Positions 1-7,800 of a stretch of DNA of 12,647 nt are shown one piece after another. The stretch spans positions 1 through 12,647 of the forward strand of contig JANXUW010000023.1 of assembly GCA_025351985.1 (NCBI GenBank), in the 5' to 3' direction. Both the position numbers and the translations under genes were made by a program. The notes beneath the pieces are model-generated. The model searched no databases, had not been told where the DNA came from, and saw only the letters and a list, made by a program, of their open reading frames with translations. The stretch comes from Pseudolysobacter sp. (GTDB taxonomy: Bacteria > Pseudomonadota > Gammaproteobacteria > Xanthomonadales > Rhodanobacteraceae). Position 1 is the stretch's first letter. Each line of letters starts with the position of its first letter.

Positions 1-525
1 ACGCCAATCCGGTCCGAGCAGCAAATGGCGCAGCAGGCCGTAACACGATGCCATGATGAAAAAACTCACGGTCGGATCGATCTGCGCCTTCTTCGCCTGG
101 AACGTGAACTGCACCGTAAACAGAAGCAGGATCGCGGCATACATTCCGGTGCGGTGATTCCACAGGCGCCGCGCCAGATCGTAGGTGAGCGCCAGCGTAC
201 CGAGCGCGGCCAGCAGCGACGGCAACAGAAACGCGATGCGCCAACTGCGCACGACGCTGTACGCCGCCGCTTGCAGCGCCATGAACAACGGCGGCTTGTC
301 GGCATACAGCTCGATGCCACGATGCGGGAACAGCCAGTCGCCGCTGTCGAACATCTGTTTCGCGGCGAGCGCAAAACGCGGTTCGTCGGCCGGCCACGGA
401 TCGCGCAGGCCGATGCCGGCGGCGAGCAGGATCAGCGCGAAGCCGAAAAACCATAACAGATCGGCGCGCGCGCTGGCGCTGAACAGGGGGCGATTATCGG
501 GCGCGACGAGCGGCTGGAGAGTCAT
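1..525 (-). CDS. GT-C family glycosyltransferase (GT39/PMT/ArnT-like), C-terminus off the window
   Basis: Only the first 175 codons are present; the reading frame is open to base 1. The protein is likely an integral inner-membrane glycosyltransferase that uses a lipid-linked sugar donor, as in the ArnT/PMT_2 families. Residues 21-40 form a first membrane segment. The following periplasmic loop reads DPWPADEPRFAL (residues 42-53), with the acidic pair Asp46-Glu47 expected of the GT-C catalytic loop, and then DKPPL (77-81), a hallmark of this family. More hydrophobic segments follow at about 97-116 and 128-142. The ATG at 525 is chosen because an in-frame TGA lies a few codons upstream; no clear ribosome binding site is visible. 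It follows the sensor kinase in the same direction after a 118-bp gap that contains a TATAAT box, so it may be transcribed separately. The acceptor and sugar cannot be told from this fragment. Confidence 0.85.
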   Translation of the reverse strand, partial: MTLQPLVAPDNRPLFSASARADLLWFFGFALILLAAGIGLRDPWPADEPRFALAAKQMFDSGDWLFPHRGIELYADKPPLFMALQAAAYSVVRSWRIAFLLPSLLAALGTLALTYDLARRLWNHRTGMYAAILLLFTVQFTFQAKKAQIDPTVSFFIMASCYGLLRHLLLGPDWR

Positions 526-590
526 GACAATTCACGATGGAAAACGGTGCGGCGCGGTAGCGAAATAGTTCGTTCAAATCATCGCTGGCG

Positions 591-616
591 AATTATAAAG
601 CGCGCGATGCAGCGCG
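591..616 (-). terminator. Weak terminator-like hairpin after ntrY
   Basis: Read leftward, CGCGC (616-612) pairs with GCGCG (605-601) around a six-base loop and is followed by CTTTATAATT. The stem is only five base pairs and the T-run is interrupted, so termination would be inefficient at best. The same bases contain the -10 box of the next gene. Confidence 0.22.
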
Positions 617-622
617 TGTCGC
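592..622 (-). promoter_or_regulatory. Predicted promoter of the glycosyltransferase gene
   Basis: On the minus strand a perfect -10 hexamer TATAAT occupies 597-592. The best -35 is GCGACA at 622-617 (four of six matches to TTGACA) with a 19-bp spacer, which is longer than ideal. This would start transcription near 585 and leave a leader of about 60 bases before the ATG at 525. The -10 is convincing and the -35 is weak. Confidence 0.4.
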
Positions 623-632
623 AGCGCGTGTC
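609..632. repeat. Two tandem copies of a 12-bp unit
   Basis: The unit GCAGCGCGTGTC occurs at 609-620 and again, identical and adjacent, at 621-632. It lies between the end of the sensor kinase gene and the -10 box of the glycosyltransferase, and the candidate -35 element falls inside it. It could be chance slippage in GC-rich sequence or a repeated regulatory site. Confidence 0.6.
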
Positions 633-643
633 TTCGCGACGGT

Positions 644-2809
644 TTATCCGAGCGGCAAACGCAAGATGAAAATCGCGCCGCCCTCGACACGATTTTCCGC
701 GTGTACGCTGCCGCCGTGTTCTTCGGCGATCTTCTTGACCACCGCCAGACCAAGGCCCGTGCCCTTGACCTTGCTCGTGGTGTAAGGCTCGAACCAGCGC
801 TCGCCGAAATCCGCGGGCAGGCCGGGGCCGTTGTCGGCGATCGTCAGCTCGACCCAGTTCTGGCCGCTCGCCTGCACGCGCTGCGTGCCGACATCGATCT
901 GCGGCTGTTTGCTGTCACCGATCGCTTCGAGTGCGTTCTTCAGCAGGTTGTGCAGCAATTGGCGCAGGCGTCCGGCGTCGGCGCGCAACAGCGGATCATC
1001 TGCGGCGAGATTGCGCGTCAGCTTGATGCGCTGATCGTTCTCATACAGATCGAGCACTTCGGCGATCAAGGTGTGCAACGACAATACCCGCGCATCGATT
1101 TGCGGTGGCCGCGCGTAGTCGCCGAACGCGTTCACCATCGCCTTGAGCGCTTCGACCTGGCTGACGATGGTGTGCGTGGCGCGATCGAGTATTTCGGTTT
1201 CTTCCGGCGGCAGGCGACCGATAAAACGTCGGCGCAAACGCTCGGCGGCGAGCTGGATCGGCGTCAGCGGGTTTTTCACTTCGTGTGCGAGACGTCGTGC
1301 GACTTCGGCCCACGCCGCGTCGCGCTGCGCACGATTGAGCACGGTCAGATCGTCGAACAGCACGACGAACCCGGCGTTGGCGGCATCGTCGGCGGCGAGT
1401 TCGGCGCCGCGCAACATCAGCACACGACGTTCGCCGTCGGACTCGATCAAGACTTCTTCGCGCCATTCGCGCACGCCGTCGCGGATATGCTTGAGGATCG
1501 GTTCGATCAGCGCATGCAACGGCGCAAAATCGTGGCGCAGGTCGGCCAGCTGGCGATTCAGGTAACGCGCCAGCGGCATGCCGAGAATGGTTTCGGCGGC
1601 GCGATTGGCGGTGCGCAGAACACCGTCGCGATCGACGCCGAGCACGCCCGAAGACAGGCGTTCGAGCACGGCCTTGAGATAGGCGCGCTGGCTTTCGGTT
1701 TCCTGCGCGCTGCGATTCAGCCGGGCGCTGGCGTGTTCGAGTTCGCGCGTCATCTGGTTGAATGAACTCAGCAGAAAACCGAGCTCGTCGTCGCTGGCGA
1801 TCGGCAGCGGCGTGTCGTAGCGTCCGGCGCCGACTGCGCGCGTGGCGATCGCGAGCCGCCCGATCGGCGCGACCAGCCGCCGCGCCACGGTGAACGCTGC
1901 GAGCAGCGCGAACAGCACTGACAGCAACAATACGAATGTCAGCACCACGGTGAAGGTGAGCTTGAGCGAGCTGCGCAGGAATTTCAGGCGCTGGAAATCG
2001 AAGCTCGCGTTCTCAATGCGCGTGGTCAGCAGGCGCAGTTTTTCCGGCAGCGGAAACAGCGCCTGCAACATCCGCGAACTGCCCGGCGCATCACCACCGA
2101 CCGGCTGCACCACACGCAACATCAGCGTGCCGTTGATCGGTTCCGCACCGGCATAACGGCCATTGCTGAGCACGCGCATCAGCGTGTCCGCATCGGGATA
2201 CGCCGGATTCAGCAAACGCGGATCGGAACTGGCGCTCGCGAGTACCGCGCGATCCGCGCCGAACAGGCTCAGCTCGCTTGCGCCGATGCGATCCACTGCA
2301 TTATCAAGCTGACCTTGCCATTCGTTCTGCGCGGCACCTGACAAATCTTTTGCCAGCGCGGTGCTGGATTGCTCGGCCGTTTGCAGATGCTCGTCGAGAT
2401 ACGCACGACCCAGATCGAGCGCATCGTCGAGGCCTTGTTCGAGCCGCACATTGAACCAGGTATCGATCGTGGCGTTGAGAAAATTCAGCGCGAACCCGTA
2501 CACCACCACCACCGGCGGCAACGCCAGCACGATCAGCATGATCAGCAGACGCCGCGTGAGGCGCGCGCCGGGCGCATCGCGACGCAACTCGCGCAGCAGC
2601 CGCAACAAACGCTGGCCGATGATCAGCGTCAACACCAGCAGCGCGAAAATCGATGCGCCGAGCATCCACGCATAAATGCCGCCGAGCCGATTGCCGCCGC
2701 TGGCTGCATCGTTGGCGAGAAACAACGCCGCGCCGAGCAACACCAGCACCGCCAGCGGCGGCAGAATGCGGCGCACCAGGCGCGTCAGCGATCCGCTTGG
2801 TTCACTCAT
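644..2809 (-). CDS. ntrY: NtrY-type membrane sensor histidine kinase
   Basis: Predicted 721-residue inner-membrane kinase of the NtrY family (nitrogen or redox sensing in characterised members). Three membrane segments lie at about 16-35, 45-66 and 87-111, then an extracytoplasmic sensor region of about 170 residues and a fourth segment at 285-308. The cytoplasmic part has a HAMP linker (about 309-363), a PAS domain (about 375-485), the H-box RRLAHEVKNPLTP with phospho-acceptor His509, the N-box NLLKNALEAI (Asn621 and Asn625), the G1 box DNGPGLP (659-665), the F-box WFEPYTTSK (672-680) and the G2 box GTGLGLAV (683-690). All catalytic boxes are intact, so it should be active. I chose the ATG at 2809 (MSEPSG), which overlaps the stop of the DUF4390 gene as ATGAGTGA. 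An in-frame ATG at 2830 would add seven residues; neither start has a clear Shine-Dalgarno. No ntrX response-regulator gene follows directly. Confidence 0.92.
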   Translation of the reverse strand: MSEPSGSLTRLVRRILPPLAVLVLLGAALFLANDAASGGNRLGGIYAWMLGASIFALLVLTLIIGQRLLRLLRELRRDAPGARLTRRLLIMLIVLALPPVVVVYGFALNFLNATIDTWFNVRLEQGLDDALDLGRAYLDEHLQTAEQSSTALAKDLSGAAQNEWQGQLDNAVDRIGASELSLFGADRAVLASASSDPRLLNPAYPDADTLMRVLSNGRYAGAEPINGTLMLRVVQPVGGDAPGSSRMLQALFPLPEKLRLLTTRIENASFDFQRLKFLRSSLKLTFTVVLTFVLLLSVLFALLAAFTVARRLVAPIGRLAIATRAVGAGRYDTPLPIASDDELGFLLSSFNQMTRELEHASARLNRSAQETESQRAYLKAVLERLSSGVLGVDRDGVLRTANRAAETILGMPLARYLNRQLADLRHDFAPLHALIEPILKHIRDGVREWREEVLIESDGERRVLMLRGAELAADDAANAGFVVLFDDLTVLNRAQRDAAWAEVARRLAHEVKNPLTPIQLAAERLRRRFIGRLPPEETEILDRATHTIVSQVEALKAMVNAFGDYARPPQIDARVLSLHTLIAEVLDLYENDQRIKLTRNLAADDPLLRADAGRLRQLLHNLLKNALEAIGDSKQPQIDVGTQRVQASGQNWVELTIADNGPGLPADFGERWFEPYTTSKVKGTGLGLAVVKKIAEEHGGSVHAENRVEGGAIFILRLPLG

Positions 2810-3410
2810 GCGCGGACTCAGTCGTTGCATTGGCCGGCCAGATGAATTCCGTCGCCGGCATGCGCCACGCGGGATCGAACCACACCGAAACGCGCATCGC
2901 GCCCGGCAATGCCGCGCTGTCCAGATCGGCCTGCACGCGATAACGTTCGGCGCGCGTGTCGTTCCAGTCGATCAGCGGTAAATGCAGATCCTCGAGCGCG
3001 GCGAACAACGACGCGCGCGCGATGAAATGGCGTTCGTCCTGGCGTTCGAGATCGCGTAAAACATATTGCCGACTGAGCGGAAAATAACGCAGCTGCACAT
3101 GCCGTTCGTTGCTCGCCACGCTGCTGCGCCAGCCGAGCGTGGCGGCGGATTGCGCGTCGATGCGCAGACGCAAATCGAGCGGAATGCCGTGATCGAGCGC
3201 CTCCAGCATCAGCGGACTCGCGTGCCAGTCGAGCGCCACGTCCAAGGTCGCGCCATCCGCACGTTGCTGCAGACTCGCGCTGCTGATTTGCAGGCGCGGC
3301 AGATCGCCGGGCGCAGCAGAAGCCGCGCAAGCGGACATGCCAGCGCCGAGCAAAATCACCAATGCAAGTTTGCAAAATTCCAACGACCGAACCCCTGCGA
3401 ATGACGACAT
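2802..3410 (-). CDS. DUF4390 secreted or lipid-anchored protein
   Basis: A 202-residue protein that I recognise as DUF4390, a family of unknown function usually found next to ntrY. The N-terminus is a typical export signal: hydrophobic core at about 13-27, then MSACAASAAPGD. Cys28 could be a lipidation site (MSAC is a weak lipobox), or signal peptidase I could cut after ASA at about residue 33. Family-like segments visible are ALDHGIPLDLRLRID (71-85), LRYFPLSRQYVLRD (107-120), HLPLIDW (143-149) and VSVWFDP (174-180). It probably acts outside the cytoplasmic membrane. The ATG at 3410 is preferred because it begins directly before the signal peptide. The frame stays open upstream to an ATG at 3611, but the added residues are not signal-like and would run into the next gene. 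Its stop overlaps the start of ntrY, suggesting coupled translation. The 179 bp upstream hold no other gene. Confidence 0.82.
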   Translation of the reverse strand: MSSFAGVRSLEFCKLALVILLGAGMSACAASAAPGDLPRLQISSASLQQRADGATLDVALDWHASPLMLEALDHGIPLDLRLRIDAQSAATLGWRSSVASNERHVQLRYFPLSRQYVLRDLERQDERHFIARASLFAALEDLHLPLIDWNDTRAERYRVQADLDSAALPGAMRVSVWFDPAWRMPATEFIWPANATTESAHE

Positions 3411-3589
3411 ATTCCCATATTCGCCGGCAATCCCGCGCGGCGCGATGAGCCACTCCTGGGTCATGGCAATGCAAGGCACCCTAAATTTTGGAAAAAGCAT
3501 TTTTGCGGACGTGAGCTTTGCACGCGCCGCATCACGTACCTCGGTAATCGATCGAAGCCTGCAGCCAGCATTCCGAAAAAAACTCAAAC

Positions 3590-4591
3590 TCACTCGCCGA
3601 CACCTCGGCAATAACGCTCAAAAATCGCCGTGCCACGAGTTTGCGCCGCAAGGATCTGATCGGCATTCAGCATCTTCGCCCGATCGGCAAGAACATCAAC
3701 GCCCTCGGCATTTTTTGCATATGCCGGGGAATAAGCGCTCTGCCATAGATGACCCGCCAACTCGTAGGCGTAAGCGGCAGACGGATCGGGTGCAAATAAC
3801 GCTCCCATTCCGCGCTCGCCGGCGTATGCCCATTCGAATCGAATCAGAGCATTGCAATTGTGTTGTTCCAGTGCCTGCTGCAGATAGGTCGCGGCAATGG
3901 CGCGTCGCCGGGTGACCTCGTCGAAATTGTTGAGCAATTGGTCGTGATCGTAGAAATCCTCGAACGCGTGTGACGCGTAGTCGACCATCGCATTCGTGTC
4001 GCCTGACTGCGCAGCGCGTGCAATCCAATCGAACCAGTGCGTCGCGCGGTCGAAATCGATCTTTGCGCATTGGTCGCGCTGCGCTATTCGAACCGCGATC
4101 TCGCCGGTAATGGATTCCAACTCGTTGGTGTAGGGCCGCCCATTCAGCTGGGCCTGTTCCCGCTGAAGGGTGTTATCGATGACGTGCTGCCGAATGACGT
4201 CATCGGTGCCGCGATTCGCCATGCGGCAACCCTCAAGATAACTGCTCAGCATCAGCATGGCTTCGGTATCGCCGCTGTCGGCGAGCGGCTGAAGACTTTC
4301 GATCGCAGTATCGACTGGCGTGCCGCGCGTGGGCCAATCGATGTGTTTTGATCTGTTGCCGGTTGATTGTCGAGACGACGATTGTTGCGGCGAGGCTATC
4401 TGCCTTGTTGCCGCGCCATTCTCCATACGCGGTGCGATGGATGTTGACGACGATGCGGATACGGATTGGCCGACGATCGCCACAGTTTGTTTTTTCGCGT
4501 TCTGAAATGACCAGAAACAAATCAGGATTACAACGATCACTGCGGCAAGAATCAAGACTTTCCAGAGCAGCGATTTTGTTTTGCGGTCCAT
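3590..4591 (-). CDS. Unrecognised membrane-anchored protein with Sel1/TPR-like repeats
   Basis: A 333-residue protein that I cannot assign to a named family. A basic N-terminus (MDRKTKS) is followed by one hydrophobic segment at about 8-28, then a Ser/Thr/Gln-rich linker (about 35-90), and then an alpha-helical domain. Segments such as ESLQPLADSGDTEAMLMLS (98-116) and DWIARAAQSGDTNAMVDYA (188-206) have the Ala-Gly-Asp spacing of Sel1-like repeats. A third helical pair, ATYLQQALEQHNCNALIRF, lies at 234-252. Four cysteines after the membrane segment (122, 175, 246, 328) could form disulfides if the domain is periplasmic. The start could also be the ATG at 4600, adding MIC. Codon use is visibly less GC-biased than in the neighbours, with AGG, AGA, ATA, ACA and TCA near the 5' end, which suggests acquisition. 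It lies 56 bp after rsmB in the same direction, so it may share that transcript. Function unknown. Confidence 0.72.
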   Translation of the reverse strand: MDRKTKSLLWKVLILAAVIVVILICFWSFQNAKKQTVAIVGQSVSASSSTSIAPRMENGAATRQIASPQQSSSRQSTGNRSKHIDWPTRGTPVDTAIESLQPLADSGDTEAMLMLSSYLEGCRMANRGTDDVIRQHVIDNTLQREQAQLNGRPYTNELESITGEIAVRIAQRDQCAKIDFDRATHWFDWIARAAQSGDTNAMVDYASHAFEDFYDHDQLLNNFDEVTRRRAIAATYLQQALEQHNCNALIRFEWAYAGERGMGALFAPDPSAAYAYELAGHLWQSAYSPAYAKNAEGVDVLADRAKMLNADQILAAQTRGTAIFERYCRGVGE

Positions 4592-4647
4592 GCAAATCAT
4601 CCAATATGGGGTACGGTTGGAAGTGCGGAGAAAATGAGCGAAGTTCG

Positions 4648-5970
4648 TCAGCCGACTTTTTCCAGAATCGCGTAAAAGAATCCATCCATGCCGTTCTGGC
4701 CCGGAAAATTCTGTCGCCCGGATGGCGTTGCGCTGCCCCAGTTTTCCAGCGCGCTGTTCTGCGCAGCGAAAGCGATGCTGCGTGCATTTGGCGTGCGCGC
4801 CAGAAAATCCGCGATCTGTTGTTCGTTCTCGGCCTGCAAGATCGAACACGTCGCATACAAAAATCGACCGCCGACAGCGAGCAACGGCCAGAGCCCATCG
4901 AGCAGGCGTTTTTGCTCGGATACCAGCGTGGCGATATCCGTGGCGCGACGGTGCAGTTTGATATCCGGTTGGCGGCGGATGATGCCGCTGGCCGAGCATG
5001 GCGCATCGAGCAGAATGCGCTGGAAAGGCTGGCCATCCCACCACTCGGCGGTGGCCGCGGCATCGGCCGCGCGCAGTTCGGCAGTCAGGCCGAGCCGGCG
5101 CAGATTTTCTTGCATGCGCGGCAGGCGTGCGGCCTCCTTGTCCAGCGCGAGCACAGACACATCGGCGCGTTCACAGATATGCGCAGTCTTGCCGCCCGGT
5201 GCGGCGCACGCATCCAGCACGCGTTGGCCGGGTTGCAGCGCAAGCAAATCGGCGGCGAGTTGCGCGGCGCCGTCCTGCACCGAAAATTCGCCTTCGACGA
5301 AACCCGGCAGGCGCGTCACATCGGTACTTTGCGCGAGCAACAACGCATCGATGCACAGCGGATTCGACGTGGCCTCGATACCTTGCGCACGCAAACGTTC
5401 GTGCAGATCGGTCACGCGGGTGCGGCGCCGATTCACGCGCAGCCACAACGGCGCCGGCGTGTTGTTGCCATCGAGAATTTCCGGCAGCTGCTGCGGCCAA
5501 TCGTGTTGCAAGCGTTCGATCAACCAGCGCGGATGGCTGCTGCGTGTCAGCGGATCGGCATCGAGCGTGGCGTCCAACGTATCTCGTTCGCGCAAATAAC
5601 GGCGCAGGATCGCGTTCACCAATCCGGCGAATTGGGTGCGGCGCAATTCGCGCGCGGCGTTGACGGTTTCGGCGACGGCGGCGTGGCTCGGCAAATTCAG
5701 ATAACGGATCTGCGTAAGGCCGACGATCAGCAGGCAATGCAGTTCAGGGTCGCGCTTGCGCAGCGGTTTGGCGAGCAGACGATCGAGCAAAACATCGAGC
5801 CGCAGATACCAGCGCGAGGCATCGAACAGAATCGCCGCGAGCAAGGCGCGATCGCGCGGATCGGTCAAACCGATGCTGGCTTTTGGCAATACCAGACGCA
5901 GCGATTCGCCACCGAGCGCGACTTGCGCCAAGGCTTGGGCGGCGATGGTGCGCACGCCGAGGGTGGTCAT
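4648..5970 (-). CDS. rsmB: 16S rRNA (cytosine-967-C5)-methyltransferase RsmB
   Basis: A 440-residue, full-length RsmB (Sun/Fmu). It methylates C967 of 16S rRNA using S-adenosylmethionine. The N-terminal half (about 1-140) is a NusB-like RNA-binding domain. The C-terminal half is a Rossmann methyltransferase with the SAM motif [15 protein letters not shown] (251-265), the DAPCSASG motif with Cys325, and [11 protein letters not shown] with Cys375. These two cysteines fall at the same numbers as the catalytic pair of the E. coli enzyme. The C-terminal [13 protein letters not shown] is also typical. The ATG at 5970 overlaps the TGA stop of fmt by ATGA, which fixes the start and implies translational coupling. 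A much longer frame upstream is only the overlap with fmt. Confidence 0.96.
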   Translation of the reverse strand: MTTLGVRTIAAQALAQVALGGESLRLVLPKASIGLTDPRDRALLAAILFDASRWYLRLDVLLDRLLAKPLRKRDPELHCLLIVGLTQIRYLNLPSHAAVAETVNAARELRRTQFAGLVNAILRRYLRERDTLDATLDADPLTRSSHPRWLIERLQHDWPQQLPEILDGNNTPAPLWLRVNRRRTRVTDLHERLRAQGIEATSNPLCIDALLLAQSTDVTRLPGFVEGEFSVQDGAAQLAADLLALQPGQRVLDACAAPGGKTAHICERADVSVLALDKEAARLPRMQENLRRLGLTAELRAADAAATAEWWDGQPFQRILLDAPCSASGIIRRQPDIKLHRRATDIATLVSEQKRLLDGLWPLLAVGGRFLYATCSILQAENEQQIADFLARTPNARSIAFAAQNSALENWGSATPSGRQNFPGQNGMDGFFYAILEKVG

Positions 5971-6938
5971 GATGGAATATTTTCCGCGGCGGAAATTTTC
6001 AGCTCGGGTCGTGCGTTCAGATAGTCGGCGACGGGTATGCGCCGACCGCCGGCGCGTTGCAGTTCGGTGATGCGCAGCGCGCCTGCGGACGTTGCGATAT
6101 CGAGCCCGGACTTGGTCGCCGCGAGCAGCGTTCCGGGGTTTGCCTGATGCTGCATCGGTTGTGCTTTTGCGGCCCAGATGCGTAGGCGTTCGCCGGCGAT
6201 ATCGGCCTCGGCCACCGGCCACGGATCGAACGCGCGCACCTGATGTTCGAGCGCGATCGCGGTGGCATTCCAGTCGAGCAGCGCCTCGCGTTTCTCCAGC
6301 TTGTGCGCGTAGCTCACGCCTTCTTCGGGCTGGATTTCGGCAGGCGGCATGTCATTATCTTGCAGGCGCGGCAGGAAGGTGCGCAGCAATTCCGCGCCGA
6401 GTTGACTGAGGCGATCGTGCAGCGTGCCGCCGTTATCCGTGGTCGTGATTTGCGTGAGCAGACGCGCGAATACCGGACCGGTATCAAGCCCCGCCTGCAT
6501 CTGCATCAAGCACACGCCGGTTTCGGCATCGCCCGCGAGAATCGCACGTTGAATCGGCGCCGCGCCGCGCCAGCGCGGCAACAACGATGCATGCACGTTC
6601 CAGCCGCCGTGGCGCGGAATCGCGAGCACCTTGCGCGGCAAAATCAAGCCGTACGCCACGACCACGAGCAGGTCGGGCGCGAGTTCGGCGAGGCGCTTTT
6701 GCGCGGCCGCATCCTTGAGTGTTTCAGGTTGTTCGACGATCAACCCGGCAGCGAGTGCCGCGTGCTTGACCGGGCTCGGCGTGAGCTGCCGGCCACGGCC
6801 AGCAGGCCGATCCGGCTGGGTGTAAACCGCGGCAATTTCCACACCCGCGGTGATGCAGGCGTGCAGGCACGGCACGGCGAATTCCGGCGTGCCGGCGAAC
6901 ACCACACGCAAAGGTTTGCTATCTGGAAGAGTGGTCAC
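5967..6938 (-). CDS. fmt: Methionyl-tRNA formyltransferase
   Basis: A 323-residue enzyme that transfers a formyl group from 10-formyltetrahydrofolate to initiator Met-tRNA. The N-terminal formyltransferase domain begins [13 protein letters not shown] (11-23). It contains [20 protein letters not shown], with the catalytic Asn114 and His116, and QAGLDTGP with Asp152. The C-terminal OB-fold domain covers about 205-310. The likely start is a GTG at 6938, preceded by GAG about seven bases upstream; it puts the conserved RVVFAGTP close to the N-terminus as in other Fmt proteins. An in-frame ATG at 6986 would add 16 unlikely residues. The gene follows def after 136 bp and its stop overlaps rsmB. Confidence 0.95.
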   Translation of the reverse strand: MTTLPDSKPLRVVFAGTPEFAVPCLHACITAGVEIAAVYTQPDRPAGRGRQLTPSPVKHAALAAGLIVEQPETLKDAAAQKRLAELAPDLLVVVAYGLILPRKVLAIPRHGGWNVHASLLPRWRGAAPIQRAILAGDAETGVCLMQMQAGLDTGPVFARLLTQITTTDNGGTLHDRLSQLGAELLRTFLPRLQDNDMPPAEIQPEEGVSYAHKLEKREALLDWNATAIALEHQVRAFDPWPVAEADIAGERLRIWAAKAQPMQHQANPGTLLAATKSGLDIATSAGALRITELQRAGGRRIPVADYLNARPELKISAAENIPS

Positions 6939-6984
6939 GATTTCTCGGCCGCAGCCGTCAGGGTTGGATAACGACGGCGCGAGC

Positions 6985-7003
6985 ATTTGCCTGTCGGGCA
7001 AAT
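6985..7003. repeat. Perfect 7-bp inverted repeat in the def-fmt gap
   Basis: ATTTGCC (6985-6991) and GGCAAAT (6997-7003) form a perfect 7-bp stem with a five-base loop, 47 bases upstream of the fmt start. There is no T-run after it in either direction, so it is not a standard terminator. It could be an RNA hairpin in the fmt leader or a small operator. Confidence 0.5.
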
Positions 7004-7074
7004 CGCGGAAACGCCGAGCAAGACGATTTGATCGCGATAAAATTCTGCTCGATCCGCCGATTCTGCATCCGTAC

Positions 7075-7587
7075 TCACGCCGCAGGTGCGGCGGCGCGAC
7101 GCGCTTTTTCAAGCTTCTTGCGGACCATTTCGCGTTTCAGCGGCGACAGATAATCGACGAACAGTTTACCGATCAGATGATCCATCTCGTGCTGGATGCA
7201 GACCGCGAGCAGGCCATCGGCCTCGATGTGCTGCGGCTGGCCGTGGCGATCCAGCGACTCGACCACGATCGAGTTCGCGCGATCGACATCGGCATAAATG
7301 CCCGGCACCGACAGGCAACCTTCCTGATAGGTCTGGCTGCCATCGCGGCTGATGATTTTCGGGTTGATCAGCACCAACTGGCGGTTTTTTTCTTCCGAAA
7401 CATCCAGCACCAGCAATTGCTTGTGCACGTTCACCTGGCTCGCGGCCAGGCCGATGCCCGGCGCGGCGTACATGGTTTCGAACATGTCGTCGATCAGGCG
7501 CAGCAGCGTATCGTCAAAATGATTGATCGGCTGCGCCTGGGTGCGCAGGCGCGGATCGGGAAACTCGAGAATCGGCAAAAAAGCCAT
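7075..7587 (-). CDS. def: Peptide deformylase
   Basis: A 170-residue metal-dependent hydrolase that removes the formyl group from nascent polypeptides at the ribosome. All three family motifs are present: GIGLAASQ (44-51), EGCLS with metal ligand Cys91, and QHEMDHLIG with His133, Glu134 and His137. Spacing and length match type 1 deformylases such as the E. coli enzyme. The ATG at 7587 ([15 protein letters not shown]) is chosen because AGAGG lies eight bases upstream; the in-frame ATG at 7593 would sit only two bases from that site. It is the first gene of the leftward group def, fmt, rsmB and diverges from the LysM gene. Confidence 0.97.
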   Translation of the reverse strand: MAFLPILEFPDPRLRTQAQPINHFDDTLLRLIDDMFETMYAAPGIGLAASQVNVHKQLLVLDVSEEKNRQLVLINPKIISRDGSQTYQEGCLSVPGIYADVDRANSIVVESLDRHGQPQHIEADGLLAVCIQHEMDHLIGKLFVDYLSPLKREMVRKKLEKARRAAAPAA

Positions 7588-7682
7588 GGGCATTACCTCT
7601 GTCTGCTAGATGCGGCCCGCTGCCGCACGACGCAAGCCCAGCATCAAATCTTACCTGTTTTGCGCCGATACGGCGATGTTTG

Positions 7683-7732
7683 TTGCCGAATTGCGAGGCA
7701 GTAGACAGGAATAATTGCTGATTTATCGGCAA
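7683..7732. repeat. Spaced inverted repeat in the def/lysM divergent region
   Basis: TTGCCGA (7683-7689) and TCGGCAA (7726-7732) are perfect inverted copies separated by 36 bases. They lie just upstream of the predicted lysM promoter and about 100 bases upstream of def. This could be a pair of half-sites for a regulator; chance cannot be excluded. Confidence 0.3.
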
Positions 7733-7738
7733 GATGCC

Positions 7739-7766
7739 TTGCTCTCTTACGACTTTGCGTTACAAT
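7739..7766 (+). promoter_or_regulatory. Predicted promoter of the LysM gene
   Basis: A -10 hexamer TACAAT (7761-7766, five of six matches) lies 16 bp after TTGCTC (7739-7744, three of six matches). Transcription would begin near 7773 and give a leader of about 28 bases before the ATG at 7801. The 207 bases between the def and lysM starts hold no other gene. Confidence 0.45.
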
Positions 7767-7800
7767 CCTGACGAATTGGGGATCAAGCGAGTTAGCAGTC

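Noticed and set aside
701..1765. 354-codon plus-strand open frame
   Set aside because: It is antisense to the kinase domain of ntrY and has shadow-like composition.
4348..6024. 558-codon plus-strand open frame
   Set aside because: It lies antisense to rsmB and the 5' part of the Sel1-like gene. Its product is Arg/Gln-rich with no recognisable domain, as expected of a shadow frame in GC-rich DNA.
7641..7665. Minus-strand promoter for def with -10 TAAGAT
   Set aside because: The -10 is acceptable but no -35 resembling TTGACA is found at a suitable distance.
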